The notes under the pieces were generated by a model. The model was not told the origin of the DNA. It did not search any database and saw only the letters and a list, made by a program, of their open reading frames with translations. This document shows positions 14,217 to 20,749 of a stretch of 20,749 bases of DNA, one piece after another. A program made the translations under genes and the position numbers. The DNA lies in NCBI GenBank assembly GCA_002482525.1, contig DLGC01000016.1, positions 175,025 to 195,773 of the forward strand. Reading direction: 5' to 3'. This stretch comes from Propionibacteriaceae bacterium UBA7704. Lineage in GTDB: Bacteria > Actinomycetota > Actinomycetes > Propionibacteriales > Propionibacteriaceae. The stretch's first letter is position 1, and every line of letters starts with the position of its first letter.

Positions 14217-14978
14217 TCATTCGGTGATGATGCGACCTCCTCCAGTGGTGATGGCTTGGTGGAGGGGTGGCGACGGTCTGCGTTCGCTGATCAGACCGTC
14301 GATTTCGGGCCAGTCGCACACCCGGTACGGTGCGACCACTCCGAACTTGCTGGAATCGGCCAACACATAGCGGCTGCGCGCTCGGGCCAGCATCTGCAGC
14401 CGGGTGGCGACTTCATCGAGGTGGTAGTCGGTCAAGCCCGCCTCGGCGTCCACTCCGCCGGAACTGACGAAGGCGATATCGGCGTTGAGCGAGGCGAAGA
14501 ACGCCGCCGACTGGGCGTTGGAGCACGACAGGTCACCGCCGCGCACTCGGCCCCCGGAGACCAGCACCTCGATGGTGCTGCGTCCGGCCAGCTCGCCGGC
14601 GACCAACAGCGAAGAGGTGGCCACTACGCCGTGGAAATCCGGAGCCAGTGCGCGCGCGACCTGCACTGCGGTGGTTCCGATATCCAAGAAGATGGTTTGA
14701 CCGGGGCGGACCAGTCGAACCGCGAGCGCGGCGATGGTGTCTTTGGCCGTCTGGTTCATGGTTCGACGATCTTCAAAGATCGGTTCGGTCGAGATGGACG
14801 CTGCGGCGGCCGCGCCGCCGCGCACCCGATGCAGCGCGTGCTTGCTGTGCAGCGAGTTGATGTCGCGGCGAATGGTCTCCACCGAGACATTCAGTTCGTC
14901 GGCCAGATCCTCGGTGCTGGCGATGCGACGCACGGCCAGCAACTCCAGGATCCGGGAGCGCCGCTCAGTAGCCAACAT
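14217..14978 (-). CDS. DeoR/GlpR family transcriptional regulator
   Basis: 253 aa. The N-terminal helix-turn-helix (residues 5-55; RRSRILELLAVRRIASTEDL, recognition helix SVETIRRDI) is the DeoR type. The sensor domain (75-235) shows the DeoR phosphosugar-binding order: LDIGTTAVQVA, TSSLLVAGELA, SGGRV, then FVSSGGVDAEAGLTDYHLDEV and LADSSKFG. The family usually represses catabolic operons and is released by a phosphorylated intermediate, here probably the product of the FGGY kinase. It is upstream of, and in the same direction as, the permease/kinase/dehydrogenase genes, so it is the presumed local regulator. The start at 14978 gives the typical DeoR N-terminus but has a weak ribosome site. 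Confidence 0.93.
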   Translation of the reverse strand: MLATERRSRILELLAVRRIASTEDLADELNVSVETIRRDINSLHSKHALHRVRGGAAAAASISTEPIFEDRRTMNQTAKDTIAALAVRLVRPGQTIFLDIGTTAVQVARALAPDFHGVVATSSLLVAGELAGRSTIEVLVSGGRVRGGDLSCSNAQSAAFFASLNADIAFVSSGGVDAEAGLTDYHLDEVATRLQMLARARSRYVLADSSKFGVVAPYRVCDWPEIDGLISERRPSPPLHQAITTGGGRIITE

Positions 14979-15024
14979 GACCGAAGTTGCCCGACTTTGT
15001 GGAGTTCTGACTGAACATGCCGGA

Positions 15025-15053
15025 ATGCTAACGGCTGGGACCGGCCTTGGGAA
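15025..15053 (-). promoter_or_regulatory. Candidate promoter of the DeoR regulator
   Basis: On the minus strand TTCCCA and TAGCAT are 17 bases apart, 47 bases before the deoR start. The -35 is weak. No other better pair is visible in the 168-base gap after the LysR gene. Confidence 0.3.
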
Positions 15054-15146
15054 TAGGTGCTCAGGGTCGAAACCGGATTGTCACATCCGTGCAGGCTCCC
15101 GCCAGCGGTCAGCGGGTCTCGCGATGGGCCGAATTGCTCAGCGGGC

Positions 15147-16046
15147 TCAACCCACCAGTTCAGCGCGCTCGGCGAAGGCATCAGCCAGCGCCTGGCGGAC
15201 CAGCTCAATGCGGACATCGCCGGCCGAGGCGGTGCGGAAGGCGGCAAAGATCTCCCGGGACGGATCGCCAGGCAGCGGCAGCAGCCGCACCGCATCGGTT
15301 TCACCCTCACCCCAGGTGAGATCGGGCAGCATGCCGGCGGCATGCCCGGCTGCGATGAGCTTCACCTGGGTACCCAGGTCGGCAGCCGAATAGCGAACAT
15401 CGGGCTCGAATCCTGCGGCCCGACACTGCTGGATGCTCCACTGCCGCACCGCCGTGCCATCCGGCTCGAAGGCCCAGGCGGCAGTGGCCAGATCGGCGAG
15501 GGCTTGGGCGGCGGAATCGGCAGGCACCACCAGCCGAATCGGGTCGTGGCCGATCAGGGAATGGGTGGCATCAGGCTGCCGCGGCCGGGTGTGGCCCGGA
15601 TACTGCTCGGCGATCACCACATCGAAGCCGCGCGCCGACAACTCAAGCAGTGCACCTTCGGGGGGCATCTCGGCAGCCTCCACCCGCAGCGTTGGTGCCC
15701 GCTCGGCAAGCAGCGAAATGGTGCGCGGCACCAAATTCTGCGCTGCGGTCTGCATCGCGGCGATCCGCACCGGAGCCAGTCGGGACTGCAGGGACGCCAA
15801 CTCGGCGCGGGCTTGCTCATCGAGCTGCAGCGCCCGAGCGGCATGGGCGACCAGTGCCTGGCCGTGGGCGGTCAGCCGTACTCGGCGTCCCTCTGGTTCC
15901 AGCAGTGGAACCCCGGCCTCCTTCTCCAACTGATCCAGCTGCTGCGACACCGTGGACGGGCTGTAGGCCAAGGCCTCGGCGACCGCGGCCAAAGTGCCTC
16001 GCAGTGACAGTTCGTGCAGCAGGCGCAGTCGACGAAGTTCGAACAT
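15147..16046 (-). CDS. LysR family transcriptional regulator
   Basis: 299 aa from the ATG at 16046, preferred over the GTG at 16052 because GAGGGG lies just upstream and family members begin M-F-x-L-R-R-L-R-L-L. The winged helix-turn-helix is at residues 2-60 (HELSLRGTLAAVAEALAYSP, STVSQQLDQLEKEAG). The effector-binding domain (about 88-290) follows; it is typical in length, with VRIAAMQTA at its start and AAGHAAGMLPDL near the end. It is divergent from putA, 139 bases apart, and is the likely regulator of that gene with proline or a derivative as effector. That pairing is inferred from position. Confidence 0.92.
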   Translation of the reverse strand: MFELRRLRLLHELSLRGTLAAVAEALAYSPSTVSQQLDQLEKEAGVPLLEPEGRRVRLTAHGQALVAHAARALQLDEQARAELASLQSRLAPVRIAAMQTAAQNLVPRTISLLAERAPTLRVEAAEMPPEGALLELSARGFDVVIAEQYPGHTRPRQPDATHSLIGHDPIRLVVPADSAAQALADLATAAWAFEPDGTAVRQWSIQQCRAAGFEPDVRYSAADLGTQVKLIAAGHAAGMLPDLTWGEGETDAVRLLPLPGDPSREIFAAFRTASAGDVRIELVRQALADAFAERAELVG

Positions 16047-16062
16047 TGCCACCCCTCAATGC

Positions 16063-16090
16063 TTCGATGTATTCGAACAATATCTATCCT
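16063..16090. promoter_or_regulatory. LysR-type palindrome and putA promoter candidate
   Basis: TTCGATGTATTCGAA (16063-16077) is a perfect TTCGA-N5-TCGAA inverted repeat containing a T-N11-A spacing typical of LysR sites. TATCCT (16085-16090) just downstream is a putA -10 candidate, with the palindrome occupying its -35 region. A related GTTCGAAC lies in the first codons of the LysR gene (16037-16044), which could be a second half of an autoregulatory array. Confidence 0.5.
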
Positions 16091-16185
16091 AAATCCTCGC
16101 TTGTGTCGAGCACTTTGGTGGGCGCACACTGAGAAGAAGCCAGCAGGCAGCACTGTCCCGTGCCCCGAGCCGAAGGGATCCCGAC

Positions 16186-19100
16186 ATGACGGTCGTCGAC
16201 AAGCACCTCACCCACCTCGACGAGGACCGTGACGCCTTGGCCCAGCAGGCCATCGCGCAAGTCCGCACCTGGCTGGAGCAGGCCCGCCAGGAACCCAGTG
16301 ATCGGGCCGCGACCCGGCTGGCCAAGCTGCTGCGCGACGAATCCGGGCTGGCCTTCACCGTCGGCTTCGTCGACCGAGTGATCCGTCCAGAGGATTACAC
16401 CGTCGCCGCGCGCAACCTGCGCGAACTGTCGGCCGACGCCCCCGGCTTCCTCGGACTCGGCTGGAAGCTGCTGGTCAAGCTCGGCGGCTTCTTCGCCCCG
16501 CTGCTTCCCGGCATCGTGGTGCCCATCACCCGTGCGGTGCTGCGCCAGATGGTCGGCCACCTGTTGATCGACGCCACCGAAGCCAAACTCGGCAAGGCCA
16601 TCGCCCACGCCCGTGTCGACGACAGCCTGCACCTCAACGTCAACCTGCTCGGCGAAGCCATCCTGGGACGCGACGAGGCCGCCCGCCGCATGGCCGGCAC
16701 CATGACTCTGCTGAAGCGACCCGATGTCGACTACGTCTCCATCAAGGTCTCCGCCACCGTCGCCCCGCACACCCCGTGGGCCTTCGACGAAGCAGTCGCC
16801 GATGCCGTCGAGTCGCTGCGTCCGATGTTTCTGGAGGGTGCTGCCAGCGGCACCTTCATCAACCTCGACATGGAGGAATACAAAGACCTCGACCTCACCA
16901 TCGCGGTCTTCACCACCTTGCTGAACGAGCCTGAACTGAAGGACTACTCCGCCGGCATCGTGCTGCAGGCCTACCTGCCCGACGCGCTCAGCGCCATGAT
17001 CCAGCTGCAGGAATGGGCCGCAGCCCGGATTGCCGACGGGGGAGCCCCCATCAAAGTCCGTGTGGTCAAAGGCGCCAACCTGCCCATGGAGATCGTCGAG
17101 CACGAAAGCCGCGACTGGCCGCTGGTCACCTGGCCCACCAAGGAAGCCACCGACGCCTCCTACAAGGCCGTATTGGACTACGCGCTGCGTCCGGAGCATG
17201 TAAAAGCGGTGCGCATCGGTGCCGCCGGTCACAACCTGTTCGACGTCGCCTACCACTGGACGCTGGCCAACGCCCGCGGTGTGGCCGACTCCCTCGATAT
17301 CGAGATGCTGCTCGGTATGGCGCCGCAGCAGCAGGCCGCCGTCCGCAAGACCGTCGGCTCGGTGCTGCTCTACACCCCGGTGGTTCACCCCGAAGAGTTC
17401 GACGTCGCCATCGCCTACCTGATTCGGCGACTCGAAGAGGGCGCCTCGCAGGAGAACTTCATGTCGGCAGTCTTCGACCTCGACGCCGATCCGGCTCTGT
17501 TCGACCGTGAACGCGACCGCTTCTTGGCCTCCCTGGCCAGCGTTCCCCTCGAAGTGCCCGGCCCGAACCGCACCCAGGATCGTTCAGCGGCGGTGGAACC
17601 GTGGCCCGGCGGCTTCGCCAATACCGCCGACAGCGACCCGGCGCTCCCGGCGAACCGCGCCTGGGCCGACCAGATCCGCGCCAAGATGAAGGACTCCACC
17701 CTCGGTGCTGAACTGGCCGAGAAGTCCTGGCTGACCACCCCCGCCGACGTCGACGCCGCCATCGCGCGCGCCGAGCAGGCCGCCAAGACCTGGGGTGGCC
17801 TGACCGGAGCCCAGCGCGCCGAGATCCTGCACCGGGCCGGCGACGAACTCGAAAGGCGTCGCGCCGAGCTGCTCGAGATCATGGGCCACGAATGCGGCAA
17901 GGTGCTCGAGCAATCCGATCCCGAGGTGTCCGAGGCGGTCGACTTCGCGCATTACTACGCCGAGAGCGCAGCAGCCCTGGACAGCGTCGTCGGTGCCACC
18001 GCCAAGCCGGTGGGACTGACCGTGGTCACCCCGCCCTGGAACTTCCCGGTCGCAATCCCGTCGGGGTCCACGCTGGCAGCGCTGGCTGCCGGATCCCCGG
18101 TGATCTTCAAGCCTGCCCGTCAAGCCGCCCGCTGCGGCGCGGTGATCGCCGAGGCGCTGTGGGCCGCCGGCGTTCCCACCGAGGTGCTGCAGTACGTGCG
18201 CATGGATGGCACCATGGGCAAACACCTGATCTCCAACCCGGCCGTGGAGCGGCTGGTGTTGACCGGCTCCTACGAGACTGCCGAGCTGTTCCGCAGCTTC
18301 CGACCTGACCTGGGCCTGTTGGCCGAGACCAGCGGCAAGAATGCCATCATCGTCACCCCGAGCGCCGATCTTGATCTGGCCGCCAAGGACGTCGCCTACT
18401 CCGCCTTCGGACACGCCGGACAGAAATGCTCAGCGGCCTCCTTGGTGGTGCTGGTCGGTTCGGTGGCGACCTCCAAGCGGTTCCGCCGCCAGTTGCTGGA
18501 CGCCGTGGCGTCCTACGACGTCGGGCAGCCCTGGGAGGGCGCCAGCCGCATCGGGCCGCTGATCGGCCCGGCCGACGGCAAGCTGTTGCGCGCCTTGACC
18601 AGCCTGGAGCCGGGTCAGTCCTGGGCTCTGGAGCCCCAAAAACTCGACGAGGACGGCGCGCTGTGGCGTCCCGGTATTCGTGACGGTGTGAAGCCCGGCT
18701 CGGAATACCACCAGGTGGAGTACTTCGGACCGGTGCTGGGCATCATGGCCGCCGACAGCCTTGCCGAGGCCGTACGCATCGTGAATGCCGTCGATTACGG
18801 CCTGACCTCGGGTCTGCACTCCCTGGATGAGGCCGAGATCCAGCAGTGGCTGGCGACCATCCAGGCCGGCAACCTGTACGTCAACCGAGGCATCACCGGC
18901 GCGATCGTGCAGCGGCAGCCCTTCGGCGGCTGGAAGGCGTCCTCGGTGGGCGCCGGTGCCAAGGCCGGCGGCCCGAACTACCTGGTCGGGTTGACCAACT
19001 GGGCCGACGCGCCGCTGTTGGGATTGACCGGTGGCGACGCGGTCTCCACTGCCGCCCGCGAGGTGGCGCTGGCCCTCGGCGTGCCCGAGGACGAGCGTGA

Positions 19101-19638
19101 CTGGTTGGCCGGCGCGTTGGGAACCGACGAGGGGGCCTGGGCGGCCGAGTTCGGCGTGGTGCGCGATGTCACCGGGCTGGTGACCGAACAGAACGCCTTC
19201 CGGTACCAGGCGGTGCCGGTGACGATCCGCTTTGAGCAGGCCCGTCTCGTGGACTTGATCCGCGTGGTTGCCGCCGGTATCCGTGCTGGATCGCCGATCA
19301 CGCTGAGCGCTGCCTCCGAACTGCCGGCCGCCGTTGTCGCCTGGCTCCTCGACGCCGGCGCGTCCTACTTCGTCGACGATGCGCCGTCCTGGGCCAAGCG
19401 GGTGCAGGTTATGGCCAGTCGGGGTGGTCGGATTCGGTTGCTTGGTGGTGATGCCACCGCAGTGGCTGAGGCCGCCAGCGGCTCGGTGCGGCTGGCGATC
19501 TACGCCAGCCCGGTGCTCACTGCCGGCCGGGTAGAGCTGCTCACCTTCGTTCGCGAGCAGGCCGTTTCGGTCACTGCGCATCGCTTCGGCACACCGATCC
19601 GGCGCGACATCCCGATGTTGGAGCCGTCGCCTAGCTGA
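16186..19638 (+). CDS. putA: Bifunctional proline dehydrogenase / glutamate-semialdehyde dehydrogenase
   Basis: 1150 aa. It oxidises proline to pyrroline-5-carboxylate (FAD) and then to glutamate (NAD+). The proline dehydrogenase domain spans about residues 45-440, with YLIRRLEEGAS at 411-421, the substrate-binding R-R-x-x-E motif. The aldehyde dehydrogenase domain spans about 500-980, with PPWNFP at 616-621, the catalytic glutamate E714 in ETSGKN and the catalytic cysteine C748 in GQKCSAAS. Residues beyond about 1000 form a C-terminal extension without motifs I recognise. There is no N-terminal ribbon-helix-helix domain, so it is not a self-regulating PutA; the divergent LysR gene would supply control. 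The ATG has AAGGGA seven bases upstream. Confidence 0.97.
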   Translation: MTVVDKHLTHLDEDRDALAQQAIAQVRTWLEQARQEPSDRAATRLAKLLRDESGLAFTVGFVDRVIRPEDYTVAARNLRELSADAPGFLGLGWKLLVKLGGFFAPLLPGIVVPITRAVLRQMVGHLLIDATEAKLGKAIAHARVDDSLHLNVNLLGEAILGRDEAARRMAGTMTLLKRPDVDYVSIKVSATVAPHTPWAFDEAVADAVESLRPMFLEGAASGTFINLDMEEYKDLDLTIAVFTTLLNEPELKDYSAGIVLQAYLPDALSAMIQLQEWAAARIADGGAPIKVRVVKGANLPMEIVEHESRDWPLVTWPTKEATDASYKAVLDYALRPEHVKAVRIGAAGHNLFDVAYHWTLANARGVADSLDIEMLLGMAPQQQAAVRKTVGSVLLYTPVVHPEEFDVAIAYLIRRLEEGASQENFMSAVFDLDADPALFDRERDRFLASLASVPLEVPGPNRTQDRSAAVEPWPGGFANTADSDPALPANRAWADQIRAKMKDSTLGAELAEKSWLTTPADVDAAIARAEQAAKTWGGLTGAQRAEILHRAGDELERRRAELLEIMGHECGKVLEQSDPEVSEAVDFAHYYAESAAALDSVVGATAKPVGLTVVTPPWNFPVAIPSGSTLAALAAGSPVIFKPARQAARCGAVIAEALWAAGVPTEVLQYVRMDGTMGKHLISNPAVERLVLTGSYETAELFRSFRPDLGLLAETSGKNAIIVTPSADLDLAAKDVAYSAFGHAGQKCSAASLVVLVGSVATSKRFRRQLLDAVASYDVGQPWEGASRIGPLIGPADGKLLRALTSLEPGQSWALEPQKLDEDGALWRPGIRDGVKPGSEYHQVEYFGPVLGIMAADSLAEAVRIVNAVDYGLTSGLHSLDEAEIQQWLATIQAGNLYVNRGITGAIVQRQPFGGWKASSVGAGAKAGGPNYLVGLTNWADAPLLGLTGGDAVSTAAREVALALGVPEDERDWLAGALGTDEGAWAAEFGVVRDVTGLVTEQNAFRYQAVPVTIRFEQARLVDLIRVVAAGIRAGSPITLSAASELPAAVVAWLLDAGASYFVDDAPSWAKRVQVMASRGGRIRLLGGDATAVAEAASGSVRLAIYASPVLTAGRVELLTFVREQAVSVTAHRFGTPIRRDIPMLEPSPS

Positions 19639-19646
19639 GATTGGCC

Positions 19647-19716
19647 AGAATCTCGATGCAGAGTGCCTCACCGACGCCGAAATCGTCGTGTTGACGCATT
19701 CTGCATTCAGATTTCT
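19647..19716. terminator. Large imperfect inverted repeat between convergent putA and VIT genes
   Basis: AGAATCTCGATGCAGA (19647-19662) pairs with TCTGCATTCAGATTTCT (19700-19716) with two mismatches and one bulge, across a 37-base spacer that has its own CGACG/CGTCG complementarity. It starts 9 bases past the putA stop. The position fits a bidirectional terminator, but there is no U tract and the spacing is long. Confidence 0.45.
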
Positions 19717-19741
19717 GCCAGCCAGCCGCAGCGACCTACGA

Positions 19742-20461
19742 TCAGCCGATGCTGATCCCGACCAAGCGGCCAATCCAGTAGGTGACTCCCATGGCCAAGA
19801 AGCCGCCCAGCACGTTGCGGATCATGGCCCGCAGAACCGGCGTTCCGCCTGCCCGGGCGCTCAGATAGCCGGTTAGAGCCAAGGCGAGCAGCACTCCGAT
19901 GGCCGTGACCGGAATCTTGATGTCGGCCGGTGCCAGCAGAATCGCGGCCAGGGGCAGCGCCGATCCCACGGTGAAGGCGATGGCCGAGGAGATCGCGGCC
20001 ACCGTCGGGCTGGTCAGCTCGTTCGGATCGATCCCCAGCTCGGTCTCGGCGTGTGCGGCCAACGCATCGTGCTCATGCAACTGGGTGGCGACTTCCAGGG
20101 CGAGTTCGGGGGTGAGCCCCTTCTCCTCGTACAGACCGGCGAGTTCGGCCAGTTCCTCCTCGGGCATTTCCTCAAGCTCGCGGCGCTCCTTTTCCAGCAA
20201 CGCCATTTCGCTGTCACGCTGGGCGCTCACCGACACGTATTCGCCCACGGCCATCGACAGGGCGCCTGCGGTCAAGCCGGCAACGCCGGCGACCAGGATC
20301 GGCGCGAAGTCGGGAGTGGCGCCCGCGACACCGATGACGATGCCCGCCGTGGAGACGATGCCGTCGTTGGCGCCCAGCACGGCGGCACGCAACCATCCGA
20401 CACGATCGGTGCGGTGCAGTTCGCGGTGACGTGTGACCGGAGTGCGGGGATGGCGTGGCAT
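19742..20461 (-). CDS. VIT1/CCC1-type Fe2+/Mn2+ transporter
   Basis: 239 aa. The N-terminal helix WLRAAVLGANDGIVSTAGIVIG and the second helix LTAGALSMAVGEYVSVSAQRD are hallmarks of the VIT1/CCC1 family. A glutamate-rich cytosolic helix region follows (about 83-130, EKERRELEEMPEEELAE and VATQLHEHDA), the metal-binding domain of the family. Three further membrane helices complete the fold (residues 153-239). These proteins move ferrous iron or manganese across the membrane, and in bacteria generally act in export or detoxification. The start ATG lacks a ribosome site but lies seven bases past a -10-like TACGCT, which suggests a leaderless mRNA. The gene is convergent with putA. Confidence 0.92.
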   Translation of the reverse strand: MPRHPRTPVTRHRELHRTDRVGWLRAAVLGANDGIVSTAGIVIGVAGATPDFAPILVAGVAGLTAGALSMAVGEYVSVSAQRDSEMALLEKERRELEEMPEEELAELAGLYEEKGLTPELALEVATQLHEHDALAAHAETELGIDPNELTSPTVAAISSAIAFTVGSALPLAAILLAPADIKIPVTAIGVLLALALTGYLSARAGGTPVLRAMIRNVLGGFLAMGVTYWIGRLVGISIG

Positions 20462-20467
20462 GCCGAC

Positions 20468-20497
20468 AGCGTACGCCGGTCCGCCCTCGTGCGTCGA
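20468..20497 (-). promoter_or_regulatory. Leaderless-type promoter of the VIT gene
   Basis: On the minus strand TCGACG (20492-20497) and TACGCT (20468-20473) are 18 bases apart. Transcription would start about seven bases further, exactly at the A of the start codon at 20461, which agrees with the lack of a ribosome site. Confidence 0.45.
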
Positions 20498-20570
20498 CCG
20501 GGCGTCATCGTCTCCATGGATGGGATACTGCGGCGTTTCCGCGGCAACGATCGCGTGCGGGCGGTCACGT

Positions 20571-20576
20571 TATAGT
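20571..20576 (+). promoter_or_regulatory. Candidate -10 element for the ligase gene
   Basis: TATAGT lies 20 bases before the ATG at 20596. No good -35 is visible at 17 bases, so this rests on the -10 alone. Confidence 0.35.
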
Positions 20577-20595
20577 GCCGGCCTTGCGATGGGGC

Positions 20596-20749
20596 ATGCA
20601 CGCCCGGCGTCGCGTCTTCTGCTTGCGAGTCCTGCCCTTGTCCAGTCCCAGCCACGTCGCCGACACGCCCATCACCGACCGCGCCCAGCTGGTGGACTAC
20701 ATCGCCTCCGGCGAGAAGCCGCGTGCCGACTGGCGCATCGGCACCGAGC
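20596..20749 (+). CDS. gshA: Glutamate-cysteine ligase, N-terminal fragment (cut by window end)
   Basis: The open frame runs to the window edge and ends ITDRAQLVDYIASGEKPRAD then WRIGTE, which is the N-terminal signature of bacterial/plant-type glutamate-cysteine ligases. These join glutamate and cysteine as the first step to glutathione; the paralogue EgtA does so for ergothioneine, so the product pathway is open. The start is uncertain: ATG at 20596 gives an unusual basic leader (MHARRRVFCLRVLP), while TTG at 20638 gives a more typical start but without a ribosome site. GATGGGG precedes the ATG. Confidence 0.75.
   Translation, partial: MHARRRVFCLRVLPLSSPSHVADTPITDRAQLVDYIASGEKPRADWRIGTE

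Noticed and set aside
16084..17388. 434-aa minus-strand open frame opposite the start of putA
   Set aside because: Antisense shadow of the proline dehydrogenase domain. It also runs through the lysR-putA promoter region and has no recognisable motif.
18430..19773. 447-aa minus-strand open frame opposite the end of putA
   Set aside because: Antisense shadow of the aldehyde dehydrogenase domain; composition dominated by Gly, Gln, Arg and His with no family pattern.

Overview
The window is high-GC with the codon bias, SD-type ribosome sites and leaderless-style promoters of an actinobacterium. The gene set (MetPS, a PutA without an N-terminal DNA-binding domain, a GlpA/FAD-oxidoreductase/FGGY cluster, REP-like elements of the GGTTGAGGAG...TCTCGAAACC type) would fit the Propionibacteriaceae or relatives. 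That family assignment is inference, not something a single motif proves.

Left part (1-5600) is an accessory-looking locus. Two copies of a two-gene module lie on the minus strand. Each has a 191-aa predicted lipoprotein followed, with a 7-nt ATGCTRA overlap, by a secreted 267-280-aa protein with a PKD-like C-terminal domain. The two modules are almost identical at both ends (5' flank and lipoprotein N-terminus; secreted C-terminus and 3' flank) but strongly diverged in the middle, as if a central cassette had been exchanged. REP-like palindromic elements sit beside them. Between the modules lies a small detoxification-type unit: a TetR regulator divergent from a DUF1304 membrane protein plus an NfsA/FRP-like nitroreductase, with a large operator-like palindrome over the shared promoter.

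Middle part (5597-8300): an unrecognised 289-aa cytosolic protein, then a methionine/alanine-type sodium symporter (metP) with its 54-aa small subunit (metS), closed by hairpins shared with the convergent operon.

8409-14978 (minus strand) is a catabolic cluster: DeoR-type regulator, APC-superfamily (amino acid/choline-like) permease, FGGY kinase close to glycerol kinase, GlpA-like FAD/[2Fe-2S] oxidoreductase and a second FAD oxidoreductase. The last three genes overlap by 4 nt each. The kinase keeps most glycerol-binding residues but has Gly where glycerol kinase has its substrate-contacting Arg. Together with an amine-type permease this suggests a substrate other than plain glycerol.

15147-19638: a LysR regulator divergent from putA (proline to glutamate), with a TTCGA-N5-TCGAA palindrome between them. 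The right end holds a VIT/CCC1-type metal transporter with a leaderless-looking promoter and the first codons of a glutamate-cysteine ligase cut by the window edge. No rRNA, tRNA, CRISPR array, transposase or integrase was seen.
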